From Thermocoleostomius sinensis A174 (GTDB lineage: Bacteria > Cyanobacteriota > Cyanobacteriia > Elainellales > Elainellaceae): a stretch of DNA of 64,000 nt. The notes under the pieces were generated by a model. The model saw only the letters and a list, made by a program, of their open reading frames with translations, made no database searches and had not been told where the DNA came from. The stretch is taken from positions 1,465,026 through 1,529,025 of the forward strand of contig NZ_CP113797.1 of NCBI RefSeq assembly GCF_026802175.1. The letters are read 5' to 3'. The first letter of the stretch is position 1, and each line of letters starts with the position of its first letter. Shown here in pieces: positions 56,780 to 64,000 of the stretch. Position numbers and translations under genes: made by a program.

Positions 56780-59245
56780 ATGCAGCCTGGGATTTTTACT
56801 CGTGTAATGAAAATTGATCAGCGACGGACTTCAACCCCGACTCAGGCTAAATTAAGATGTCTTGTGGTGATTGGAACAATCGCGTTGGCTTACTTGCTGA
56901 CGGCACGGCTGTCGCTGGCAGTGTTGAATTTAGGCTCTAGTGCATCTCCGGTTTGGCCACCCGCTGGAATTGCGTTAGCGGCACTAGTGTGGGGCGGACA
57001 ATCGGCAAGTCTTGGGGTTGCTTTAGGAGCGCTGTTGTCTAACTACACACTGGGAGTTAGCTGGCAATTGTCTGCTGGATCAGTAGTAGGTACAACTTTA
57101 CAGGCGATCGTAGGAGAGAGTCTACTGCGTCGCTATCGTTTCCGGTCAAGCATGGAACGGTTGAGCGATGTTCTGAGTTTGGCGATCGTGGTTCTGGTGT
57201 CTCCGTTGGTCAATGCCACCATTGGAACACTGAACGCTGTTTGGGTGGGTCACTTTGGCTGGGACAGTGCGGCTCAAAATTGGTGGACGATTTGGCTAGG
57301 GGACGGTATGGGAATTCTCGTTGTCACCCCTTGTTTATTGACATTTCGGCACTGGCTGTATCAAGAGCGCTGGCAAGAGGTTTTGTGGCGAAAGCAACGT
57401 AGCACTCCCTCCAAGGTTTCAAGTTTTGCCAAAAAATTTCACTATTTTCTTCATTGGTTTAGTTCATGGGCTGCTTTGTCGGCTGAAAATCAACCGCGTG
57501 TTCTCAATCGGTTAGAAGATTTACAACTTGCCGCAACCAGTCGATCGCAGACCGAGCGCTGGCTATGGCTCGGCTCGTTAATTGCGGTGAGTTGGATTGT
57601 GTTCTATTCTCAACCTACCCAAGCAACAGCCCTTTATCCGATTGAATATTTCCCATTTCCATTTGTGATGTGGGCCGCGTTGCGGTTCGGGCAATTTAGA
57701 GCGGTCTTAGCCAGTTTTATTTTGTCGGTGATTGCCATTAGTGGCACAATTCTCGATCGCGGCCCGTTTAATGCGAAAGCAACTAATTCTAGCCAGGAAA
57801 TTTTGCTGTTGCAGGCGTTCATCGGAGTTATCACAATTACCGCCTTGATTTTAGCGGCCGTGATGGCAACTCGGCAGGCGGCTGAACGACAATTGCACTT
57901 GACGGCTGAGCGTAACCGTTTGTTGAGTGAGATGGCGATGCGCATTCGTCGATCGCTGGACTTACATGACATTTTGCAAACAACCGTCGAAGAAGTACGG
58001 CAGTTTTTGCAGGCCGATCGGGTGTTTTTCAGCCAATTTGATGCACAGGGACAAGCCCAAGTCGTTGCAGAATCGGTCGCACCCGGCTGGACATCAACCT
58101 TGGGCTGGACTTGTCCTCCATCGGACTATCAGGAAATTCAAGCGCTGTTTGCTCAAGATCCTATTAAAGTGGCGCATGACACGGCGCAGGAAGAGATTTC
58201 GCCGTTGGTGAAGCAGTATCATGAGCGGTATCAAGTGAAGGCTGGTATGGCGGTTCCCATTTTGCTAACTGCACAGGCGTCTCATCAGGGCTTGTGTACG
58301 TCGGCCGATCGCCTTTCCGGTTCTTCAGGACCACAACTGTTGGGGCTATTGGTTGTGAATCAGTGTTCAGGACCGCGTCAATGGCAGCCGCTCGAGATTG
58401 AACTATTAGAACAACTGGGAACACAAGTCGCGATCGCCATTCAGCAGGGAAAACTCTACCAACAAGTGCAAGATCTCAATACGAATTTGGAACAGCAAGT
58501 AACTGACCGGACTTTACAATTGCAAGCGAACATGACCGAACTGGAAGAGTTAAACCAATTGCGAGATGTTTTTATTCATGCGATCGCCCATGACCTTCGC
58601 ACCACGGTAATGGGTAGTCTCATGGTACTTAAAAATATCCAGAATCAACCCGGCGATGAAAAGGTAGCAATTCCTCGTAATTTTCTAGAGCGAATGATTC
58701 AATCGGGCGAAATTCAACTATGCAAACTCAATTCCCTTTTAGAAGCCTATAAAAATAAAACTGAAGGCATTGTCATTCATTCACAACCAGTGGCTTTGCC
58801 ATCGCTGATTGAAACCATTCTTTCAGATCTAAAAGCGTTTTTCGATCTCAATCAAGCTCAAGTTATCAATCACATTCCTGCTGACTTGCCAAACATCATT
58901 GCTGATTGGGAACAGTTGGAGCGGGTTTTTCGGCATTTGTTGGTGAATGCAGTGAAGCACAATCCTCCGGGTGTGCAGGTGATATTGCAAGCCACCGTGG
59001 AGGGCGATCGAGTGCGCTGTATCGTAGCAGATAATGGCAAGGGCATCAGTTCCAGTCAATGTGAACGTTTATTTGACCTCAGCATTGGCAATCAGCAGGA
59101 GCGGCAGCTAACGGGAATTAGTTTGGGGTTATATCTTTGTCAACAAATCGTTACGGCTCATGGCGGCAAGATTGGGGTGACGAGTCAACTAGGCAAGGGG
59201 TCGCAGTTTTGGCTGATGCTGCCGTGTTTGGGAAGTCGGGAATAG
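56780..59245 (+). CDS. MASE1-GAF sensor histidine kinase
   Basis: 821 aa from ATG 56780. MASE1 membrane sensor domain (about 28-365, SPVWPPAGIALAALVWGG, WTIWLGDGMGILVVTP), a GAF-like domain (about 380-555), coiled coil, HisKA-type helix with His604 (IAHDLRTTVMGS), and HATPase (about 690-815, LLVNAVKHNPPG, DNGKGIS, GISLGLYLCQQIV). It would sense an unknown signal at the membrane. The G1/G2 boxes are less canonical (TGISLGLYL). It ends in LGSRE encoded by a G-rich repeat. The target response regulator is unknown. Confidence 0.9.
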   Translation: MQPGIFTRVMKIDQRRTSTPTQAKLRCLVVIGTIALAYLLTARLSLAVLNLGSSASPVWPPAGIALAALVWGGQSASLGVALGALLSNYTLGVSWQLSAGSVVGTTLQAIVGESLLRRYRFRSSMERLSDVLSLAIVVLVSPLVNATIGTLNAVWVGHFGWDSAAQNWWTIWLGDGMGILVVTPCLLTFRHWLYQERWQEVLWRKQRSTPSKVSSFAKKFHYFLHWFSSWAALSAENQPRVLNRLEDLQLAATSRSQTERWLWLGSLIAVSWIVFYSQPTQATALYPIEYFPFPFVMWAALRFGQFRAVLASFILSVIAISGTILDRGPFNAKATNSSQEILLLQAFIGVITITALILAAVMATRQAAERQLHLTAERNRLLSEMAMRIRRSLDLHDILQTTVEEVRQFLQADRVFFSQFDAQGQAQVVAESVAPGWTSTLGWTCPPSDYQEIQALFAQDPIKVAHDTAQEEISPLVKQYHERYQVKAGMAVPILLTAQASHQGLCTSADRLSGSSGPQLLGLLVVNQCSGPRQWQPLEIELLEQLGTQVAIAIQQGKLYQQVQDLNTNLEQQVTDRTLQLQANMTELEELNQLRDVFIHAIAHDLRTTVMGSLMVLKNIQNQPGDEKVAIPRNFLERMIQSGEIQLCKLNSLLEAYKNKTEGIVIHSQPVALPSLIETILSDLKAFFDLNQAQVINHIPADLPNIIADWEQLERVFRHLLVNAVKHNPPGVQVILQATVEGDRVRCIVADNGKGISSSQCERLFDLSIGNQQERQLTGISLGLYLCQQIVTAHGGKIGVTSQLGKGSQFWLMLPCLGSRE

Positions 59246-59270
59246 AGAATAGGGAGTCGGGAATCGGGGG
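59226..59270 (+). repeat. G-rich repeat overlapping the 3' end of the MASE1 kinase
   Basis: Units such as GGGAAGTCGGGAATAGAGAATAGGGAGTCGGGAATCGGGGG. The first unit encodes the last residues GSRE and the stop. Similar units occur in the linker of the 52-kb kinase, in mfd and at 186-256. Confidence 0.7.
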
Positions 59271-59277
59271 GCGATCG

Positions 59278-59970
59278 TTATCCGACGTTGTAGGGGCTGG
59301 GGATGCATTCAAGGGTTTGAAAGACGGCTTCAGCGTTGCGTTCAGCGTCTTGCCCGATGGTAACTAAGATGGTGATGTAGTTACTTTGGTTACGATCGAC
59401 GTTCATTTCGTATTTCATGGCGGGGACTTGGGCGGCTTGTTCAGGCAGTGTCAGCTTGCCCGTTTGAATGGTGACAGGGGCGATCGCGCCACAAAACTCG
59501 CGATATTCTGTCTGACTTTGCTCGACTTCAAAGGCTCCCTGTACTTGATAGGAGAATGAGAAGCCCGAGAAGAATTCGCTGGTGGCTTCTCGCTCAATTT
59601 CTAAGGTTTCTTGGCTGACTGGAATTTGCGCTACTAATAGCTCTACGGTGGGTAGAGGATCATCTGTAACTGGAATGGTATCCCCTTGCAGGATGGTGTT
59701 GCTAGTAACGACTGCCACTCTGGCCCCGCCTAAATTGGTGCCAAATACGCCTTGAGAACCGCCCGGAATACTGTAGGTGAGAATGCTGCGGGCGATCGCC
59801 TCGGAACGACCGGGATGAAAGGCATTATTCAAGGCTTTGACTCCCAATCCTGCTAACCCAATGGCGGTTAGCAACACGGCTCCGGCAGCAATGCCAATTG
59901 TTTCCCAAATGCTCACTGAGTATTGTGGCATTGAATCCGGGGATGGCTGAGAGGACTCGAACGAAGGCAT
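59278..59970 (-). CDS. Conserved hypothetical protein with one membrane segment
   Basis: 230 aa. A helix at about 24-45 (IGIAAGAVLLTAIGLAGLGVKAL) anchors a mostly beta extracytoplasmic domain with GGARVAVVTSNTILQGD, EIEREATSEFFSGFSFSYQVQGAF and YITILVTIGQDAERNAEAVFQTLECI. Two cysteines may form a disulfide. I do not recognise a function; similar proteins seem to occur in cyanobacteria. The first 13 residues before M14 are uncertain. Downstream of mfd, probably transcribed with it. Confidence 0.65.
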   Translation of the reverse strand: MPSFESSQPSPDSMPQYSVSIWETIGIAAGAVLLTAIGLAGLGVKALNNAFHPGRSEAIARSILTYSIPGGSQGVFGTNLGGARVAVVTSNTILQGDTIPVTDDPLPTVELLVAQIPVSQETLEIEREATSEFFSGFSFSYQVQGAFEVEQSQTEYREFCGAIAPVTIQTGKLTLPEQAAQVPAMKYEMNVDRNQSNYITILVTIGQDAERNAEAVFQTLECIPSPYNVG

Positions 59971-60050
59971 AAGTTGTGGATGATGTGGTGCTCGGGGTTC
60001 TCTCCTCTTGTATAGCAGATGAAGAGAGTGAACGATCGACGTTTGCTCCG

Positions 60051-63000
60051 CTAGCCGATCGCCACAGGTTGTGGAATAGCGCCGGTCATCCGTTTGAGGT
60101 AATCGATTAGGTTTTCCAGTTGTTGATCAGCTTTCAGCACGCCCAAGCCGCGCACGGTAACTTTACCAGGGGTATAAACAAAGCGGGTTTTCAGGTGGTC
60201 TGGCAGGTTATCTTTCAGCAGGTTCCAGGCGGGTTCCTCCATGGGTGTTTCTAGAACCACATGCTGCTTGCCGTCTGGTTTGATTCGACTAAACCCAAGG
60301 GACTTGGCAATTTGCTTCAGTTCCATAATTCGCAATAGTTGTTGCGCGGCGGGTGGAATGGCTCCATAGCGATCGTTCCAATCAGCAGCAATTTGGGTCA
60401 GTTCTCGCTGGGAATGGGCGGAAGCGACGGCGCGGTAGGCACTCATTTTTTGGTCGAGATCGGGAATGTAATCCGCGGGAATAAAGGCCGTCAAGTTGAG
60501 ATCGATCTGGGTATCATCAACTTGGGGAATTTCCTGTCCGCGAATTTCTTTGATCGCTTCTTCCAACATTTCCATGTATAAATCAAAGCCGATCGCGTTC
60601 ATCTGCCCGGATTGTTCCGCTCCTAGCAAATTGCCGACACCACGAATTTCCATGTCGCGCACGGCTAGTTGATAGCCTGACCCCAGTTGCGTAAACTCTT
60701 GAATTGCTCGTAACCGCTGTCGAGCTTGCTCGGTGAGTTGGTTTTGCTTCGGGAAAAATAGCCATGCGTGAGCCTGAATGCCAGCCCGCCCAACCCGCCC
60801 GCGCAATTGATACAACTGCGACAAACCAAACTTTTGGGCGTCTTCAATCAGGATTGTGTTGACGCGGGGAATGTCTAACCCCGATTCGATGATGGTAGTG
60901 CAAACCAAAATATCGGCGTCGCCATTGCTGAAGGTGAGCATGGTCGCTTCCAGTTCGCCTTCTTGCATCTGACCATGGGCGATGGCAATGCGAGCACTGG
61001 GAACCATTTCACGAATACGACCCGCTGTTTCTTCAATGCCTTCCACACGCGGCACAACATAGAAGATTTGCCCACCGCGATCGAGTTCCTGCCGAATGGC
61101 GGTGCGCACCACTTCCCCATCATAGGGAGCCAGATGGGTTTTAATTGGGCGACGAGACGGCGGTGGTGTGGTAATCAAACTCATCTCTCGTACCCCCGAC
61201 AGCGACATATACAGCGTGCGCGGAATCGGCGTAGCGCTAAGGGTCAGCACGTCTACCTGAGTTTTCAGTGTTTTAATCTTTTCTTTCTGGTTAACACCAA
61301 ACCGCTGTTCTTCATCTACTACCAGCAAACCCAGATCTTTAAATTGCACACCTTTACCCAACAATTGATGCGTGCCCACCACCACATCTAATTCCCCAGT
61401 CGCCAGCCGTTGTTGAATCTCTTTGCGTTCTTCAGCCGTGCGGAAGCGATTCAGTAAGCCTACTTGAATGGGATAGGGGGCAAACCGTTCTTTGAGGGTG
61501 TGATAGTGCTGCTGTGTCAGAATGGTGGTAGGAGCCAGCAGCGCCACCTGCTTGCCAGCCGTAATTGCCTTGAAAATGGCGCGGATTGCCACTTCGGTTT
61601 TGCCAAACCCTACATCGCCGCACACTAGTCGATCCATTGGACGCGGGCTTTCCATATCGCGCTTCACGTCCTGAATTGCCTTCAGTTGATCTGGGGTCGG
61701 CTGATAGGGAAACGAATCCTCCATTTCTTGCTGCCACGGAGTATCGATCGGGTAAGCAAAGCCTTGCTGTTGCGCCCGTTGGGCATAAAGTTGGAGCAGA
61801 TCAAACGCTACTTTTTTGATGGCTTTGCGAACTTTGCTCTTGGCTTTTTCCCATGCTTTCCCCGACATTTTATTTAGTTCGGGCGCCTCACTACCCGTAC
61901 CGCGATAGCGCGATAGCGCATTCAACTGATCGGCCGCCACCCGCAGCAAGCCATCTGCATATTGCAGCACCAAATATTCGCGGGTTTCATTGTTAATCGT
62001 TAGACTTTCCAGCTTCAAAAATCGCCCCACCCCGTGATTGCGATGCACCACATAATCGCCCAGTTCTAGCTTATTGGGGTCAACTTGCTTCGAGGCGGCT
62101 TGCCGTCGCTTGCGAACATAAGTGGGTGTCGCCAAGGTATGCTGACCAAAAAACTCGCGATCGGTGACAACCACCACGCGAAACGTCGGCAGAATGAAGC
62201 CTTCTAGTTCCGCTAGTCCTGAATATTTCACCGCCACGGGCGTCCGCTGAGCTTGCAACTTATCAATCGCCGGATAATCGCGAGGATTTGGTACAAACTG
62301 AGCCGGACAGTCGTGTTCTTGCAGCAACGCCACCGATCGAGACGGTTGCGCCGACACCAACCAAATTGAAAAGCCTCGATCGCGCTCTTGCCGCAGCGTT
62401 TCTGCCAACCTAGCAAACTGATGTGGAATCGCCGGAACTGGACGACTCGACAGATTTAACCCATTGCCCTCCTCCGCCAATTCCGATAAATAAAGGCGAT
62501 CGAACTGTTCGAGAGCAGTTAACGATTCGGTAAACGATCGATGGATAGGGGGGATTGAGGGTTGGGAGTTAGGAGTTTGCTCTTCTCGACTCCCGACTCC
62601 CGGCTCCCGATTTCCCAATTCCTGCCATTGTTCTTCAGCATATTCAAACCACCGATCGCTGTGAGCGCGGCATTGTTCGGGTTCGTCAATGGCAACGAGT
62701 GTGTCGCTCGGCAGGTAGTCCAACAGAGAGACAGGACGATCAAACGCTAAACCTAAAAATCGCCGCATTCCCTCCAACGGCGTGCCTGCCTGCAATTGCT
62801 CTAGCTCTTCGGGAGTGAGTAGAGACCCTAGAGATTCGAGTGTTCCCGTTGCCCTTAGCCCTTGCAGAATCAGGGGACGAAAATCGGTGGCCGTTAGTAG
62901 CAGCCGATCGACGTTATCGAGCGATCGTTGGGTGGACGGATCAAACTCGCGGATTTGATCGAGTTCATCACCAAATAGTTCCAAGCGCACTGGCAACTCA

Positions 63001-63617
63001 GACGCCACCGGAAACACATCAATGATGTCTCCGCGACGACTCCACTGTCCCTCCATTTCCACCAACGGCACGCGATCATAGCCCAAGTGCGCCAATTGCT
63101 GACTCAAATCTTCCAGATCCAGTTCCATGCCCCGCTGCAAGGTTAAGCAGTAGGGACGAAACGCCTCCACGGGTGGTAAATGCGGTTGCAGCGCTCGGGC
63201 CGTGGTGACAATGGCAAAGGTCGAGGGTCGGAGGTTTGTAGCATCAGCGTCAGGTTTATCTGCTATTGTTTCGCCTTTCTCCTTGGTTAAATCAGCCAGG
63301 ACTTGTAGTTGTCCCCAAGTCATTTCCGATTCCGAGTCAAACGGTTCGTAGGGGGACGCCTCCGAAGTGGGATAAAAATGCAACGTTGCCCAACCCATCG
63401 CTTCTAATTGGGCCGCCCAGCGTCCGGCTTCCTCGAGTGTGGCCGTGACAACCAGCAAAGGCCGCTTTTGGGCTTGGGCTAAGGCAGATGCCACCAGTCC
63501 CTTGGGCAAACGAGAGATGCCGTTTAGCTGCAAGCAATGCTGTTGGTCAAGTTTGGACAACAGTTCGGTCGTGAGGGGCAAGCGTCCCAAGGCACGAGTG
63601 ATGGAGGAGAAGGCCAT
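60051..63617 (-). CDS. mfd: Transcription-repair coupling factor
   Basis: 1188 aa. UvrB-homology module at the N-terminus, RNA-polymerase-interacting domain with [16 protein letters not shown], then a SF2 translocase with [13 protein letters not shown] (Walker A), [23 protein letters not shown] and LRGRVGRAG..., and a C-terminal TRCF domain ([14 protein letters not shown]). It removes stalled RNA polymerase and recruits UvrA. An insertion of about 25 residues around residues 335-360 ([17 protein letters not shown]) is encoded by a G-rich short repeat at 62540-62630 and is absent from typical Mfd proteins by my recollection. Confidence 0.96.
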   Translation of the reverse strand: MAFSSITRALGRLPLTTELLSKLDQQHCLQLNGISRLPKGLVASALAQAQKRPLLVVTATLEEAGRWAAQLEAMGWATLHFYPTSEASPYEPFDSESEMTWGQLQVLADLTKEKGETIADKPDADATNLRPSTFAIVTTARALQPHLPPVEAFRPYCLTLQRGMELDLEDLSQQLAHLGYDRVPLVEMEGQWSRRGDIIDVFPVASELPVRLELFGDELDQIREFDPSTQRSLDNVDRLLLTATDFRPLILQGLRATGTLESLGSLLTPEELEQLQAGTPLEGMRRFLGLAFDRPVSLLDYLPSDTLVAIDEPEQCRAHSDRWFEYAEEQWQELGNREPGVGSREEQTPNSQPSIPPIHRSFTESLTALEQFDRLYLSELAEEGNGLNLSSRPVPAIPHQFARLAETLRQERDRGFSIWLVSAQPSRSVALLQEHDCPAQFVPNPRDYPAIDKLQAQRTPVAVKYSGLAELEGFILPTFRVVVVTDREFFGQHTLATPTYVRKRRQAASKQVDPNKLELGDYVVHRNHGVGRFLKLESLTINNETREYLVLQYADGLLRVAADQLNALSRYRGTGSEAPELNKMSGKAWEKAKSKVRKAIKKVAFDLLQLYAQRAQQQGFAYPIDTPWQQEMEDSFPYQPTPDQLKAIQDVKRDMESPRPMDRLVCGDVGFGKTEVAIRAIFKAITAGKQVALLAPTTILTQQHYHTLKERFAPYPIQVGLLNRFRTAEERKEIQQRLATGELDVVVGTHQLLGKGVQFKDLGLLVVDEEQRFGVNQKEKIKTLKTQVDVLTLSATPIPRTLYMSLSGVREMSLITTPPPSRRPIKTHLAPYDGEVVRTAIRQELDRGGQIFYVVPRVEGIEETAGRIREMVPSARIAIAHGQMQEGELEATMLTFSNGDADILVCTTIIESGLDIPRVNTILIEDAQKFGLSQLYQLRGRVGRAGIQAHAWLFFPKQNQLTEQARQRLRAIQEFTQLGSGYQLAVRDMEIRGVGNLLGAEQSGQMNAIGFDLYMEMLEEAIKEIRGQEIPQVDDTQIDLNLTAFIPADYIPDLDQKMSAYRAVASAHSQRELTQIAADWNDRYGAIPPAAQQLLRIMELKQIAKSLGFSRIKPDGKQHVVLETPMEEPAWNLLKDNLPDHLKTRFVYTPGKVTVRGLGVLKADQQLENLIDYLKRMTGAIPQPVAIG
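62540..62630 (-). repeat. G-rich short repeat inside mfd
   Basis: The minus strand reads GGGAGCCGGGAGTCGGGAGTCGAG, then CTCCTAACTCCCAACCC and similar units, matching the intergenic repeats. It keeps the reading frame of mfd and encodes a Gly/Arg/Glu/Ser/Pro linker. Confidence 0.75.
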
Positions 63618-63843
63618 ACGCTCTGGAATCGGTGAAAAATTGGAAGGTTGAGGGGAAATGATACAGCAATTTACTAATGTTTACTATTCTAAAAGCTGTT
63701 TTTATGGAAGATGGGTCGATCGCAAGGCAGATCCTATCTCGGCAAACTTCTCGACAAAGGATTTTTTTCTTTGAAGAGAATGCTACCTTGCTTATATCTC
63801 TCAGTCCGATCGGTTAAGTTCCAACCTGTACTTTGCTGCCGCT

Positions 63844-64000
63844 ATGTCTTCTCAAATTGTGATCATTTTGCTGCTCATTTTGGCCAATGGGCTGTTTGCG
63901 ATGTCGGAGATGGCAGTTGTGTCGGCACGCAAAGCTCGACTTCAGGAACTAGCGGCTCAAGGCAACACCAACGCTCGCACCGCCTTGAGTTTGGCCGAGT
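63844..64000 (+). CDS. CNNM/HlyC (DUF21) family membrane protein, 5' part
   Basis: The frame opens at ATG 63844 and runs off the window. The first 52 residues (MSSQIVIILLLILANGLFAMSEMAVVSARKARLQ, then ELAAQGNTNARTALSLAE) match the first helix and conserved NGxFAxxExAxxxxRxxRL motif of CNNM/CorC-type transporters. The rest, including CBS domains, is not visible. The region 63618-63843 upstream is the divergent promoter area with mfd. Confidence 0.9.
   Translation, partial: MSSQIVIILLLILANGLFAMSEMAVVSARKARLQELAAQGNTNARTALSLAE

Noticed and set aside
1-64000. tRNA, rRNA, RNase P RNA, tmRNA and CRISPR arrays
   Set aside because: I looked for T-loop and conserved RNA motifs and evenly spaced direct repeats in the intergenic regions and saw none; a covariance-model search is needed to exclude small RNAs.

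Overview
The window is a stretch of cyanobacterial chromosome. The support is a phycobiliprotein S-type lyase (3566-4231), a cytochrome c6-like protein, many families largely restricted to cyanobacteria (DUF2232 membrane protein, TIGR00303-type CobT, DUF4278, small conserved proteins), and frequent GCGATCGC (HIP1) octamers, for example at 104-111 and 52163-52170. I see no rRNA, tRNA, CRISPR array or recognisable insertion sequence. Gene content fits a large-genome, non-marine lineage rich in signal transduction; I cannot name the genus.

Layout. 1-5.7 kb: 5' end of proA, a membrane protein, cobT-like, a coiled-coil protein, a CpcS/CpeS lyase, a small conserved protein and a [2Fe-2S] thioredoxin-like ferredoxin. 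5.7-10.6 kb: recA with a possible LexA box, xseA-xseB, Fe-superoxide dismutase and a c6-type cytochrome. 10.8-16.3 kb: sparse region with small membrane and hypothetical proteins around a 737-aa secreted glycosidase-like protein with RTX repeats. 16.7-25.3 kb: a caspase-fold protein lacking both catalytic residues, pta, an unknown 458-aa protein and gyrA. 26.2-30.7 kb: YdcF-family, histone-deacetylase-family, tpiA, DUF4278, a frameshifted pseudogene and a 2H phosphoesterase. 30.9-39 kb: pentapeptide/TPR protein and an envelope/exopolysaccharide group (Wzy-like membrane protein, 2OG-oxygenase-like protein, GT4 glycosyltransferase, metallophosphatase, peptidoglycan-binding protein). 39-46.2 kb: degenerate ADP-ribosylglycohydrolase, 7TM-HD phosphodiesterase, pentapeptide protein, Mn-SOD and Dps. 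46.3-51.7 kb: degenerate LysM/M23 protein, small conserved protein, AI-2E exporter, lipoprotein Mn-SOD and EamA transporter. 52-59.3 kb: two large histidine kinases with a lone receiver and a phosphatase-like protein. 59.3-64 kb: conserved hypothetical, mfd, and the start of a CNNM/HlyC-type membrane protein.

How genes may work together. Three superoxide dismutases (cytoplasmic Fe, cytoplasmic Mn, lipid-anchored Mn) plus Dps suggest layered handling of superoxide and iron. recA, xseAB, gyrA and mfd form a DNA-maintenance theme, but scattered and not as one operon. The 31.7-37.8 kb block probably makes and trims surface polysaccharide.

No gene set here is clearly a new multi-gene system. The most unusual items are catalytic-site losses in four enzyme-like proteins (caspase fold, 2OG oxygenase, M23 peptidase, ADP-ribosylglycohydrolase), a G-rich short repeat that has entered or abuts coding sequence in three genes, a two-frameshift pseudogene, and a kinase carrying receiver, DNA-binding, Hpt, receiver, PAS and kinase modules in one chain.
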